From the NCBI GenBank assembly GCA_018713165.1, contig DVFR01000032.1, positions 1-64,000 of the forward strand: 64,000 nt of DNA, given 5' to 3'. The position numbers and the translations under genes were made by a program. The DNA is from Candidatus Coproplasma stercoravium. Its GTDB lineage: Bacteria > Bacillota > Clostridia > Christensenellales > Borkfalkiaceae. This document shows positions 54,829 through 63,593 of this stretch, one piece after another (position 1 is the stretch's first letter; each line of letters begins with the position of its first letter). The notes below the pieces were generated by a model, which saw only the letters and a program-made list of their open reading frames with translations, had not been told where the DNA came from and searched no databases.

Positions 54829-55608
54829 ATGAAATTTGTTACGGGTTATAAAAAAGGAGCGTTTTTAACGCTTGCCGCCGCGCTTGCCGTTATATTTGCG
54901 GCCACCATCGTTATGAACGCCCTGCGCGAATACGACGCCGTGCGCCCCGTAGAATTTTTTATAGCCCCGATATGCGCCGCCGCGGCGGCGCTCTTTATAA
55001 GAGAAAACAAAACGGAGGGAACGCTCGTCGTCGCGGCGCTGCTCTCCACCACCTGCGCCGATTTTTTTATGGTGATTCTGGAAGATTTCTATCTGATTTC
55101 GCTCACCTTTTTCTCGGCCGCGCAACTGCTCTATTATGCCCGCATACTTTTAGCCCGCGCAAAAGAGGGCAAAAAATATATTGCGGCAAGCGTGTGCATA
55201 CGCGCGGCAGTAAGTATTGCGGTATGCGCGGCTGCGCCGTTCGTCGTGCCGCAGGCGGGAGCTTTGGCGGCGTTCGCCGCGTTCTACTTTATAAACCTCG
55301 CGGCAAACTGCGCGGAGGCGTGCGTGCTGTGCGTGTACGTTAAAGGGCGCGGAAGGCAGACAATTTTTTCCGCCATTACATTTGCCGCAGGACTTGCGCT
55401 CTTCGTAGGGTGCGACGTATGCGTTGCGCTCAACGTTGCACGCGTTGCGGGAATAACGCTCGGCGACGGCGCAATTTATGCGGTGAACATTCTGATATGG
55501 ATATTTTACGCCCCTTCGCAGGCGGCGCTGGCGCTTTCGGCAACGGCAAGATTAAATAAAAATTTAAACGAAGAGCCCTTGGGGGCAGAAAAAAAGGAGT
55601 TGCGATGA
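54829..55608 (+). CDS. YhhN/TMEM86-like membrane protein (putative lysoplasmalogenase family)
   Basis: Eight or so hydrophobic helices in 259 residues. The C-terminal half has ITFAAGLALFVGCDVCVALN and WIFYAPSQAALALS, like the conserved GxxLFxxSD and YxPSQxLIALS segments of YhhN/TMEM86 proteins, some of which cleave lysoplasmalogens. The match is by eye. No ribosome site precedes the ATG; a weak TTGCCT-N17-TAAACT promoter ends six bases upstream, so the message may be leaderless. The stop overlaps the next gene by ATGA. Confidence 0.6.
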   Translation: MKFVTGYKKGAFLTLAAALAVIFAATIVMNALREYDAVRPVEFFIAPICAAAAALFIRENKTEGTLVVAALLSTTCADFFMVILEDFYLISLTFFSAAQLLYYARILLARAKEGKKYIAASVCIRAAVSIAVCAAAPFVVPQAGALAAFAAFYFINLAANCAEACVLCVYVKGRGRQTIFSAITFAAGLALFVGCDVCVALNVARVAGITLGDGAIYAVNILIWIFYAPSQAALALSATARLNKNLNEEPLGAEKKELR

Positions 55609-56348
55609 AAACTGAAAATGACGTTAAGGCGGGGAAGGCAGTAAATTACATCGTTACGGCGGTGTTCGCGGCCATGCTGTTTATATTTTTGCTCTCCTTT
55701 TCGATAAGCCTGCCCATTTTAAACCGCTGGTTTTACTACATTCAGATAAACACGCTGCATTTAGAGGAGGCTAGCGGATACACCTACGCCGAGATAAAGG
55801 AGGCGTTTGACGAGATAATGGACTATCTGCTGCTTCCGGGGCGCGAGTTCGGCGAGGGCGTGTTCCCCTACTCCGAGAGCGGCGCGGCGCACTTTATGGA
55901 CTGCAAGCCGCTGTTCGTTTTAGACGTGGCACTTGCGGGCGCGAGCGCGGGCATAGTTTTAATAATAGCCGTGCTGCACTTTACGAAGGTTGTGAAGATA
56001 GGCAGGCTGTGCGGGCTTTCGGCGACGTTCTGGACGGCGCTCGCCGCGATAATCGTGCCGATAGTTCTCGGCTGTCTGATTGTCTCCGACTTCGACAGCG
56101 CGTTCGTCATATTCCACTCGATATTCTTCCCGGGCAAGGACAACTGGCAGTTTAATCCGCGCACCGACCCCATAATTAACGTATTGCCCGAACAGTTTTT
56201 TATGAACTGCGCGATATTTATAGGCGTGGGGCTGATAGTATTTTCGGCGGCAGCCATAGCGGGCAGCTGCATTGCACGCCATATACGCAAAAAGAACGAA
56301 ACGGCTTTTGAAAGCACCCGCGACAACGAAAACATTATACCGGATTGA
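55605..56348 (+). CDS. DUF1461 (TIGR01906) integral membrane protein
   Basis: Four membrane helices in 247 residues with the family order: first helix, an extracellular loop with NTLHLEEASGYTYAEIKEAFDEIMDYLL (quoted only as spaced motif), SGAAHFMDCKPLF, later VIFHSIFFPGKDNWQF and DPIINVLPEQFF. This is the TIGR01906/DUF1461 layout (HF-D-K, FH-xx-FF, W, D-xx-I-xx-LP-xx-FF). One family member is linked to lipoprotein maturation (Lit); this is only a family-level hint. Coupled to the upstream YhhN-like gene. Confidence 0.75.
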   Translation: MKTENDVKAGKAVNYIVTAVFAAMLFIFLLSFSISLPILNRWFYYIQINTLHLEEASGYTYAEIKEAFDEIMDYLLLPGREFGEGVFPYSESGAAHFMDCKPLFVLDVALAGASAGIVLIIAVLHFTKVVKIGRLCGLSATFWTALAAIIVPIVLGCLIVSDFDSAFVIFHSIFFPGKDNWQFNPRTDPIINVLPEQFFMNCAIFIGVGLIVFSAAAIAGSCIARHIRKKNETAFESTRDNENIIPD

Positions 56349-56377
56349 CAAAAAAATAAATTAATATAATACGTCAA

Positions 56378-56422
56378 ACGGTCTGCGCCCGCGCTGAAAT
56401 GCGCGGGCGCAGACCGTTATTT
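56378..56422 (+). terminator. Terminator of the YhhN/DUF1461 operon
   Basis: ACGGTCTGCGCCCGCGC pairs with its complement across TGAAAT, followed by TTATTTT. Confidence 0.88.
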
Positions 56423-56525
56423 TAAAAAAATTAAAAACAGCGTTAACAAAATGGTAGTTTGGCGATATTAGATAAAATATAAGTCAAAATATTATATATA
56501 GAGAGAAATTTTTTGACTGGTTTTT

Positions 56526-56738
56526 ATGGAAATCATTTTGGGCCAAAGACTGAAAGGACTGCGCGAAGAAGCAGGAATGACCCAGAAAGAAGTGGCGGCC
56601 AAACTGGGAATAAACAGCGTAACCTACCTGCACTACGAAAAATCCCAGCGCCAGCCTTCGCTTTCTATGCTTGCCGATATGGCAAAACTTTCCGACGTTT
56701 CGGTCGACTACCTTTTGGGCCTTTCAGACTACATGTAA
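56526..56738 (+). CDS. XRE-family HTH regulator
   Basis: A 70-residue single helix-turn-helix domain (LREEAGMTQKEVAAKLGINSVTYLHYEKSQ in the usual XRE pattern), ending SVDYLLGLSDYM. It lacks any sensor or dimerisation domain. Such small regulators are common in Clostridia genomes. The ribosome site is weak. It stands alone between terminators; targets unknown. Confidence 0.85.
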   Translation: MEIILGQRLKGLREEAGMTQKEVAAKLGINSVTYLHYEKSQRQPSLSMLADMAKLSDVSVDYLLGLSDYM

Positions 56739-56815
56739 AAATTAATACGGCGCGGCAAATAGTTGCCTGTTTCAAAGCAGGGCGCAGCAGTGTGCCCTGT
56801 ACCCCCTCTTTGAAA

Positions 56816-56856
56816 ACCCCGTCGTCGACTAAAAAAGTCGGCGGCGGGGTATTTTA
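56816..56856 (+). terminator. Terminator of the XRE gene
   Basis: ACCCCGTCGTCGACT and AGTCGGCGGCGGGGT pair with two G-T wobbles, followed by ATTTTAAT. Confidence 0.75.
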
Positions 56857-56902
56857 ATATGCCTTTTTTCTTTTTATCCGCGGGAGCAGGCCTGCGCATA
56901 TG

Positions 56903-59302
56903 TTATTTCCCGAAAAGTTCATTTTCGACTTCTTCGCAATAGCGTACAGACTCCATCGCGTCCTTTGCGTACTTCGTAGCGCCAATCATTTCGGCATACT
57001 CCTTATTGAGCACCGCGCCGCCGACTAATGTGCGCGCCGAGGGGTACTCCTCCTTTAAGAGCTCGATGGTATCCTTCATCGAAGCGACGGTCGTCGTCAT
57101 GAGAGCAGAGAGCCCGACCACCTCCGCGCCAACTTCCTTTGCCTTATCGACGATGGCGCGGGCGGGGACGTCGCGCCCCATGTCGTAAACTTTGAAGCCG
57201 TAATTTTCGAGCAGCGTTTTAACTATATTCTTGCCTATATCGTGAATGTCGCCCTTCACGGTGGCGATTACGATTTTAAGGTTTTTTGAATTTCCGCCGC
57301 CCGAAAAGGCTCTCTTTATGACCTCGAACGCGCCCGACGCCGCCTCGGCGCTCATCAGAAGCTGGGGCAGGAAGAGCGTTTTGTTTTCAAACCCCTTGCC
57401 GACCTCGTCGAGGGCGGGAATTATCTGCCCGTTTATCACGTCGAGCGGGGCGCACGTCTTTAAAAGTTCAGCCGCCGCTGCCTCCGCCTCGGTTTTGAGT
57501 CCCTTTTCGACGCAGTATTTCAGCGAGCCCTTCTCGCCGCTCTGCGCGCCCTTTTCGCCCGATTGGGCGTAGGATATGCTCGTCTGAACGGACTGCGCAT
57601 ATACGATATAACTAAGGCACGCCCTGTCGTACCCCGCGAGGGCGCAGTACGATTTGTAGGTTTTTATCATCTCCTGCGAGTTGGGGTTTATTATCGCCGC
57701 CGAGAGCCCGTTCGAGAGCGCCATCGCAAAGAACGTGCCGTTAATAAGGTCGCGGTTGGGCAGTCCGAACGATATGTTTGAAACGCCGAGGGAGGTATTT
57801 ACCCCCATAGTATGCCGCAAATAACGCAGTGAACCTATCGCCGCTTCCGCCGCCGTACCGTCGGCGGATACCGCCATGGCGAGCGTATCGAAGATTATAT
57901 CCTTCTTTTTAAGCCCGTACTTTTCCGCCTCTTTGAGTATCTTTTTTGCAATCTCAATCCTCCCCTCCGCCTTTGAGGGAATTCCGCTCTCGTCGAGGGT
58001 GAGCGCGATGACCGCGCCGCCGTATTTTTTTACGAGCGGGAACACCGCGTCCATAACCTCCTGTTTGCCGCTTACCGAATTTACGAGCGGTTTGCCGTTG
58101 TAGCGGCGCATCGCTCGCTCCATTGCAACGGGGTCGGAGGTGTCTATCTGCAGGGGAAGGTCGGTCACCGCCTGGATTTCGCACACGGCGCGCTCTAAAA
58201 CGGATGGTTCGTCTATCTCGGGCAGACCGACGTTCACGTCTAAAACGTGCGCGCCGCGCTCCGCCTGGTTTACGGCTTCGCCGAGTATGTACGCCATATC
58301 CCCGTCTTTGAGAGCCTGTTTGAGCCGCTTTTTGCCCGTCGGGTTTATCCTTTCGCCGATGAGCACGGGCGCGCCGCCGAAGTATACGGCGTGCGTGTAC
58401 GAGGAGATGACCGTAAGGTTTTTATCCTCAATCTTTTGCGGCGAAAACTCCGCCGCAATCTGCGATAGTTGCGCTATATATGCGGGTGAAGTGCCGCAAC
58501 AGCCGCCGACGACGCGCACGCCGAGGGCGAGAAGTTTTTTCATTTCCGCGGCAAATTCGCCGCTGTTTACGTTATAAACCGTGCGCCCCTCCCGCTCTTC
58601 GGGAAGCCCGGCGTTCGGCTTTACCACGACGGGCACGGATGCGCACTTTAAAAAGCGCTCTGCCGCAGGCAGCATATCTTTGGGCCCGAGCGAACAGTTG
58701 AGGCCTATGGCATCGGCTCCGAGTCCCTCTAAAAGCGCGGCGACTGCCTCGGGTTCGGCGCCCGTCATCATCTTGCAGTCGGAACCGAACACACCCGTGG
58801 CGATTACCGGAAGCCCGCGTCCGTACTCCTTTGCGGCGAGCACCGCCGCTTTGAGTTCGTAGACGTCGTTCATCGTTTCAATCGCGATAAGGTCTGCACC
58901 CGCCTCCGCGCCTGCAGAAATCGTCGCGCCGAAAATTTTTACGGCGGCTTCAAAGTCGAGGTCGCCGAGCGGCTTTAAAAGCTTGCCCGTGGGGCCCACG
59001 TCGAGCGCGACGAATTTATTTTTGCCGTTTCCGCGCGCACGGAGGGCGCACGCAACGCCCGCGGCGACCACCTCTTTGGTTCTTTCGCCGAATTTGAGGC
59101 TGTTCGCGCCGAAGGTGTTCGCGTAAACGACGTCGGCGCCTGCGGCAAAGTATGCACTGTGTATGCCCTCAATCACGTCGGGGCGGGAGATATTCCACTC
59201 CTCGGGCAGCTCGCCGAGGGCGAGCCCCGCGTTTTGCAGCTCGGTGCCCATCGCGCCGTCCAAAACAACTATATGGTTTTTTAAAAAACTCTTAAAGTTC
59301 AT
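56903..59302 (-). CDS. metH: Cobalamin-dependent methionine synthase lacking the activation domain
   Basis: The order is a homocysteine-binding barrel (DGAMGTELQ; zinc cysteines in GLNCSLGPKD and GGCCGTSPAY), a pterin-binding barrel (GERINPTGKKRLK, VNSVSGKQEV), a B12 helical cap and a B12 Rossmann domain with DIHDIGKN and the TLVGGAVLN strand. It transfers the methyl group of 5-methyl-THF to homocysteine. At 799 residues it lacks the C-terminal reactivation domain of E. coli MetH (1227 residues), which is here encoded by the preceding gene. A SYAQSGEKGAQSGEKG duplication lies in the linker before the cap. The ribosome site is weak. Confidence 0.94.
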   Translation of the reverse strand: MNFKSFLKNHIVVLDGAMGTELQNAGLALGELPEEWNISRPDVIEGIHSAYFAAGADVVYANTFGANSLKFGERTKEVVAAGVACALRARGNGKNKFVALDVGPTGKLLKPLGDLDFEAAVKIFGATISAGAEAGADLIAIETMNDVYELKAAVLAAKEYGRGLPVIATGVFGSDCKMMTGAEPEAVAALLEGLGADAIGLNCSLGPKDMLPAAERFLKCASVPVVVKPNAGLPEEREGRTVYNVNSGEFAAEMKKLLALGVRVVGGCCGTSPAYIAQLSQIAAEFSPQKIEDKNLTVISSYTHAVYFGGAPVLIGERINPTGKKRLKQALKDGDMAYILGEAVNQAERGAHVLDVNVGLPEIDEPSVLERAVCEIQAVTDLPLQIDTSDPVAMERAMRRYNGKPLVNSVSGKQEVMDAVFPLVKKYGGAVIALTLDESGIPSKAEGRIEIAKKILKEAEKYGLKKKDIIFDTLAMAVSADGTAAEAAIGSLRYLRHTMGVNTSLGVSNISFGLPNRDLINGTFFAMALSNGLSAAIINPNSQEMIKTYKSYCALAGYDRACLSYIVYAQSVQTSISYAQSGEKGAQSGEKGSLKYCVEKGLKTEAEAAAAELLKTCAPLDVINGQIIPALDEVGKGFENKTLFLPQLLMSAEAASGAFEVIKRAFSGGGNSKNLKIVIATVKGDIHDIGKNIVKTLLENYGFKVYDMGRDVPARAIVDKAKEVGAEVVGLSALMTTTVASMKDTIELLKEEYPSARTLVGGAVLNKEYAEMIGATKYAKDAMESVRYCEEVENELFGK

Positions 59303-59348
59303 AACTAAATCTTATTTTTTAAATGCGGCAATATTTTTGCCGCGCAAT

Positions 59349-59948
59349 TCAGTTCCCTTTCGCCTTTATCCCGACTATTGCCGTAACGCTCTTTTCGGGA
59401 ATCATCAAATCGCCGTCGGTTAAAGTTACGCCTATGTTTTTGGTGACCGAAAGCGCGGGGAAAATTTCGCGCTGGAGCTTTAAGGGCAAATCGCCGTAAC
59501 CGCAGGAAAAGCGCGGACGGGTGGAACCGTTTTCGGCAGTTATTATGCCGTTGACTTCGTCGCACCACTGCTCGACCGCGGCGGCACCCATTGCCTGCAA
59601 CACGACGGCGCGTGCGGGCGAAAGTCTGTTGTATTTTACAATCAGCCTGTCTACCCCCGCCCCGACGGTAGCCGCGAAGAGCGCAATCTTTTCACACCCC
59701 GCGAGATTGCGCGAAAGAGACCGGCTGTTGACCTTCGCAAAGCCGAGGTCGAGGAAGTCGCCTTCGCCGCGCGTGAGCGGAAACATTTCGTACACCGCCT
59801 TGGGTGCGAGCACGGGCATGAGCATACCCTCGCACTCCGCAAGGAGCTGTTCTATCCCCTCAACGCTCTTTACGCCCGCGTAGCCGAGATAGCGCAGGGT
59901 CTCCTTTATGTCGAGCTTTTCAATTCTGCCGCTTAAAATTTTTGCCAT
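59349..59948 (-). CDS. Methionine synthase activation domain protein (stand-alone)
   Basis: The 199 residues correspond to the Met_synt_B12 activation domain that, in long MetH, binds AdoMet and supports reductive methylation of inactive cob(II)alamin. RPRFSCGYGDLPL carries the RxxxGYG motif, and an N-terminal helical part precedes it (VDRLIVKYNRLSPARAV). It lies between metF and metH, so it serves MetH in trans. Stand-alone forms occur in other Clostridia. Confidence 0.85.
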   Translation of the reverse strand: MAKILSGRIEKLDIKETLRYLGYAGVKSVEGIEQLLAECEGMLMPVLAPKAVYEMFPLTRGEGDFLDLGFAKVNSRSLSRNLAGCEKIALFAATVGAGVDRLIVKYNRLSPARAVVLQAMGAAAVEQWCDEVNGIITAENGSTRPRFSCGYGDLPLKLQREIFPALSVTKNIGVTLTDGDLMIPEKSVTAIVGIKAKGN

Positions 59949-59951
59949 AGC

Positions 59952-60806
59952 TTAAATTATACCCGCAAGGTTGTCCTTTATCGCCTTTGCGACGTCGGGC
60001 TTGTTCATTGAATAGATATGTACCGCCTTTATGCCGTTGGCGTAGAGGTCAATCACCTGCTCGGTGGCGTATGCAACGCCCGCCTGGCGCATAGCCGCGG
60101 GATTATCGCCGAACCTGTCGACAATGCGTTTGAACTTTGCCGGAATGGGCGAGCCCGAGAGCGTGAAAGTGCGCTTTATCTGGGCGGCCCGCGTTATGGG
60201 CATAATGCCGGGAATAATCGGCACGGTTATGCCCGCAGAGTAAGCCTTTGCAAGGAAGCTGTAAAAGAGGTCGTTATCGAAGAACATCTGCGTGGTTAAA
60301 TAGTCGCAGCCCGCGTCGACCTTTCTTTTCAAGTTTTCTATGTCGGAAAAGAGCGTCTCCGACTCGGGGTGCCCCTCGGGGTAGCACGCGCCGCCTATGC
60401 AGAAGCCGCCGAACTCCTTTATCTCGGAAACAAGTTCGCTCGCGTATTTATATTCGAGGTTGCCCGCAAAATCTGCGGGGATATCTCCGCGCAGGGCGAG
60501 AATATTTTCGATACCCGCCTCTTTGAGCTGGACGAGCTTATCTTTTACGTCTGCCTTTGTGGAGGAAATGCACGAAAGGTGCGCGACGGAGTTTACGCCG
60601 AGCGCCTTTATCCCCTCGGAAATTTTTACGGTGTATGCCGAAGTGCCGCCGCCCGCACCGTAGGTCACGCTCATAAAGTCGGGCTTCAAAGCGGCGATTT
60701 CCTCCACCGCCTGCCACACGCCCTCGAACTTGTCGCTCGTTTTGGGAGGGAACACTTCGAAAGAGAGCACCGCACTCTTGCTCTTTAATATGTCTGTAAT
60801 CTTCAT
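59952..60806 (-). CDS. metF: 5,10-methylenetetrahydrofolate reductase
   Basis: A TIM-barrel flavoenzyme: LSFEVFPPKT at the start, DFMSVTYGAGGG, ALRGDIP, and QMFFDNDLFYSF with PIIPGIMPI. It makes 5-methyl-THF, the methyl donor for MetH. The ATG at 60806 has GGAAAG upstream; the track start is a TTG four codons earlier. 284 residues is normal. Its stop is three bases before the activation protein start. Confidence 0.94.
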   Translation of the reverse strand: MKITDILKSKSAVLSFEVFPPKTSDKFEGVWQAVEEIAALKPDFMSVTYGAGGGTSAYTVKISEGIKALGVNSVAHLSCISSTKADVKDKLVQLKEAGIENILALRGDIPADFAGNLEYKYASELVSEIKEFGGFCIGGACYPEGHPESETLFSDIENLKRKVDAGCDYLTTQMFFDNDLFYSFLAKAYSAGITVPIIPGIMPITRAAQIKRTFTLSGSPIPAKFKRIVDRFGDNPAAMRQAGVAYATEQVIDLYANGIKAVHIYSMNKPDVAKAIKDNLAGII

Positions 60807-60846
60807 AGGTCTTTCCAAAAAATATTAATTTTGGTTATTATATCAT

Positions 60847-60880
60847 ATTTTGCCGCGGCGGGCAACCGCCGCGGCAAAAT
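60847..60880 (-). terminator. Hairpin between cysK and metF
   Basis: ATTTTGCCGCGGCGG pairs with its complement around GCAA. Only a short AT stretch follows, including TATAAT (60843-60838), so it may be a partial terminator with a new promoter for metF. Confidence 0.55.
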
Positions 60881-60896
60881 AAAATTCGCAAAATAC

Positions 60897-61823
60897 TTAT
60901 TTGTTCTCAAACAACGAAGTCGAAAGATACCTGTCGCCGCTGTCGGGCAGGAGCACGACTATGCGCTTGCCTGCATTTTCCTCCCGCTCGGCAACCTTTC
61001 TCGCGGCAAACAGCGCCGCGCCCGAAGATATGCCCGTGAGGAACGCCTCTGTGCGGGCGAGGAATCTGCCCTCCGAAAGTGCCTCCTCGTCGGTCACGGT
61101 TATAACCTCGTCGTAGACGGAGGTATCGAGTGCCTTCGGCACGAAGCCGGCGCCTATGCCCTGTATGCCGTGCTTGCCTGCAACACCCTTTGAGAGCACG
61201 GGCGAGGCGGCGGGCTCCACGGCTATTATTTTAACGTCGGGAAAATGCTCTTTGAGCACCGAGCCCACGCCCGTTATCGTGCCGCCCGTGCCCACACCCG
61301 CGACGAAGAAATCGACCTTGCCCGCATCCTTTAAAATCTCCTGCGCGGTGGTCTTTCTGTGCGCCTCGGGGTTGGCTGGATTTTCAAATTGCCCCGCTAA
61401 TATGCTGCCTTCAATGGAGTTTTTAAGCTCCTCCGCCTTTTTTATCGCGCCCGACATTCCCTCTGCGCCGGGCGTTAACACAATCTCCGCGCCGTATGCC
61501 CTTATAAGCCTGCGCCTCTCCTCACTCATCGTCTCGGGCATGGTTAAAATCAGCTTATAGCCGCGCGCCGCGCACACGAGCGCAAGCCCTATGCCCGTAT
61601 TGCCCGACGTGGGCTCGATTATCGTGCCGCCCGCCTTTAAAAGTCCCTTTTCTTCGGCGTCGAGCACCATGTTGAGCGCTACCCTGTCCTTTACCGAACC
61701 CGCGGGGTTGAAATATTCGAGTTTTGCAATAATTTCGGCTTTGAGAGCGCGGCTCTTTTCGTATCTGTTCAGCCGCAACAGCGGCGTGCCGCCTATCAGT
61801 TCCGTTATGGAATTATATATCAT
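60897..61823 (-). CDS. cysK: Cysteine synthase A (O-acetylserine sulfhydrylase)
   Basis: PLP enzyme: [14 protein letters not shown] holds the PLP lysine, [13 protein letters not shown] the substrate loop, [12 protein letters not shown] the phosphate loop and SSGAALFAA the C-terminal loop. It forms cysteine from O-acetylserine and sulfide. The 308 residues are normal. GGAG precedes the ATG. It follows metY in the same direction with a 62-bp gap. A related cystathionine beta-synthase activity cannot be excluded. Confidence 0.94.
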   Translation of the reverse strand: MIYNSITELIGGTPLLRLNRYEKSRALKAEIIAKLEYFNPAGSVKDRVALNMVLDAEEKGLLKAGGTIIEPTSGNTGIGLALVCAARGYKLILTMPETMSEERRRLIRAYGAEIVLTPGAEGMSGAIKKAEELKNSIEGSILAGQFENPANPEAHRKTTAQEILKDAGKVDFFVAGVGTGGTITGVGSVLKEHFPDVKIIAVEPAASPVLSKGVAGKHGIQGIGAGFVPKALDTSVYDEVITVTDEEALSEGRFLARTEAFLTGISSGAALFAARKVAEREENAGKRIVVLLPDSGDRYLSTSLFENK

Positions 61824-61885
61824 ATTTTTCTCCGAAGCGCCGTGAAAAGGCGCAGTTTTAATCTTAATTGCTCCGACAGTATGCC

Positions 61886-63178
61886 TTATTTAACGGCGTC
61901 GAACGCCTGTTTCAGGTCGTCGAGTATATCGTCGATGTGCTCGGTGCCTATAGAAAGGCGCACGGTGGCAGAGGTGATTCCGCCCGCTTTGAGCCCCTCT
62001 TCGTCGAGCTGGGAATGGGTGGTCGACGCGGGGTGAATTACGAGAGATTTTACGTCGGCAACGTTGGCAAGCAGCGAAAAGAGCTTTAAACTTTCGGAAA
62101 ATTTAACAGCCTTTTCCCTTCCGCCCTTTATATCGAACGAGAATATCGAGCCGCCGCCGCGGGGCAGATATCTCTTATAAAGCTCGGCGCCCTTGCCCGT
62201 CGCGAGCGAGGGGTGGTTTACCTTTTCGACCTGCGGGCAGTTCTTTAAAAACTCCACTACTTTGAGTGCGTTTTCGACGTGCCTGTCTACGCGGAGGGGA
62301 AGCGTTTCCAGCCCCTGCAACAGAAGGAAGGAATTGAACGGAGAAAGCACCGCGCCCTGGTCGCGCAGAAGAGTAGTGCGCATTTTTAGGATATATGCGG
62401 CATTTCCGCCGACGTCGCTGAACACCACGCCGTGGTATGCGGGGTTGGGCTCGGTGATTCCGGGGAATTTGCCGCTTGCCTTCCAGTCGAACCTGCCGCC
62501 GTCGACTACTACGCCGCCCATCGCAGTGCCGTGCCCGCCCATGAACTTCGTCGCGGAGTGCACGACTATGTCGGCGCCGTGTTCGAGCGGACGGATAAGA
62601 TAGGGCGTAGCGAAAGTGGAATCGACTATGAAAGGTATGCCGTTCTCGTGCGCAATTCTTCCTATCGCCTCCATGTCAATCAGGTCGGAGTTGGGGTTGC
62701 CCATGCTCTCGGCATATATCAGTTTGGTGTTGGGCTGAATGGCCCTTCTGAAATTTTCGGGGTCGGTCTGGTCGACGAAGGTCGTCGTTATCCCCTGTTC
62801 GGGCAGGGTTACGGCGAGAAGGTTGTGCGTGCCGCCGTAGAGATTGCTCGCAGCAACGACGTGGTCGCCGCACTTTGCGATGTTCTGTATGGCGTAGGTA
62901 ATGGCGGCCGAACCGCTGGCAACGGCGAGCGCGCCCACGCCGCCTTCAAGCGCGGCAACGCGCTTTTCAAACACGTCGGTGGTGGGGTTTTGCAGGCGGG
63001 TATATATATTACCCTCCTCCTTCAAATCAAAACGCGCGGCAGCCTGCGCGCTGTTTTTGAACACGTACGAAGTGGTCATATATATGGGCACGGCGCGCGC
63101 GTCGGTTGCGGGGTCGGGCTGTTCCTGCCCTGCGTGTATTGCAAGCGTTTCGAACTTATAGGTCTTGTTTTTATCCAT
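61886..63178 (-). CDS. metY: O-acetylhomoserine sulfhydrylase (O-acetylhomoserine aminocarboxypropyltransferase)
   Basis: A Cys/Met-metabolism PLP enzyme of 430 residues, the size of MetY rather than MetB/MetC (about 380). [25 protein letters not shown] (spaced), [29 protein letters not shown] with the PLP lysine, and [12 protein letters not shown] are visible. It makes homocysteine directly from O-acetylhomoserine and sulfide, feeding MetH. AAGGAG precedes the ATG. It is the first structural gene after the attenuator leader described below. Confidence 0.94.
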   Translation of the reverse strand: MDKNKTYKFETLAIHAGQEQPDPATDARAVPIYMTTSYVFKNSAQAAARFDLKEEGNIYTRLQNPTTDVFEKRVAALEGGVGALAVASGSAAITYAIQNIAKCGDHVVAASNLYGGTHNLLAVTLPEQGITTTFVDQTDPENFRRAIQPNTKLIYAESMGNPNSDLIDMEAIGRIAHENGIPFIVDSTFATPYLIRPLEHGADIVVHSATKFMGGHGTAMGGVVVDGGRFDWKASGKFPGITEPNPAYHGVVFSDVGGNAAYILKMRTTLLRDQGAVLSPFNSFLLLQGLETLPLRVDRHVENALKVVEFLKNCPQVEKVNHPSLATGKGAELYKRYLPRGGGSIFSFDIKGGREKAVKFSESLKLFSLLANVADVKSLVIHPASTTHSQLDEEGLKAGGITSATVRLSIGTEHIDDILDDLKQAFDAVK

Positions 63179-63250
63179 TTTTTAAACTCCTTGTATGGGT
63201 ATTTAACAATTATTATTTTTACCGTGAAAATCTCCGCGGCTTATGGCTAC

Positions 63251-63284
63251 AAAAAAGGCAGGCGCGCTGTTGAACGCACCTGCC
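63251..63284 (-). terminator. Attenuator hairpin before metY
   Basis: GGCAGGTGCG / CGCGCCTGCC (one G-U pair) with loop TTCAACAG, followed by T6. The loop and 3' arm can instead pair with the upstream segment 63328-63318. Confidence 0.9.
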
Positions 63285-63317
63285 CGGAAAAGACGATTTT
63301 TTGGCTGTGTGGCAAAA

Positions 63318-63328
63318 TTCAACGCACG
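63318..63328 (-). promoter_or_regulatory. Antiterminator arm in the met/cys leader
   Basis: CGTGCGTTGAA can pair with TTCAACAGCGCG (63274-63263): six pairs, one bulged A, then five pairs including one G-U. It begins four bases after the leader-peptide stop codon, so a ribosome at the stop would cover it. Confidence 0.75.
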
Positions 63329-63331
63329 ACG

Positions 63332-63406
63332 TTATTCCGCTGCATATCCATACATACAGCGGCACATCATTGCGTTTGAAATTATGCTTGAAACATTGCC
63401 TTTCAC
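63332..63406 (-). CDS. Met/Cys leader peptide (24 residues)
   Basis: GGAGG (63417-63413) lies six bases before a GTG start. The peptide has MMCRCM at positions 13-18 and ends in YGYAAE. Two-thirds of this short run are Met or Cys codons, placed where stalling would break a CCGCTG/CAGCGG hairpin (63362-63357 with 63342-63337) and leave the antiterminator arm free. It precedes an operon making cysteine and methionine. Too short for the ORF track. Its function as a control peptide is inference from this layout. Confidence 0.75.
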   Translation of the reverse strand: MKGNVSSIISNAMMCRCMYGYAAE

Positions 63407-63465
63407 AGCGCACCTCCGCGGAAGTTTCCGCAGGAATTTATACGGCTACAGCCGTCCTTAAAAGA

Positions 63466-63495
63466 ATAATACCACTTTACTTCGGGCGTTGTCAA
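63466..63495 (-). promoter_or_regulatory. Promoter of the met/cys leader and operon
   Basis: TTGACA (63495-63490), 18 bp, TATTAT (63471-63466). The transcript would begin near 63459, giving a leader of about 280 nt before metY. Confidence 0.8.
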
Positions 63496-63550
63496 CGGTT
63501 TGAATAAAATTTGCGCAAAAAACGGGCAGGTAAAATTTGTAAAAAAATAA

Positions 63551-63580
63551 AGCCCGCGCAAATTTGCGCGGGCTTTATTT
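63551..63580 (-). terminator. Terminator of the 63-residue protein gene
   Basis: AAAGCCCGCGCAA / TTGCGCGGGCTTT stem, then ATTTTTTT in the minus direction. Confidence 0.88.
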
Positions 63581-63593
63581 GTGCCATTTACGA

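Noticed and set aside
63219-63413. 64-residue Cys-rich ORF in the metY leader
   Set aside because: Its GTG overlaps the Shine-Dalgarno itself and the frame reads through the terminator. The 24-codon frame with GGAGG at six bases is better placed.
63179-63480. SAM riboswitch upstream of metY
   Set aside because: None of the SAM-I core sequences is present; the leader is explained by short ORF plus antiterminator and terminator.
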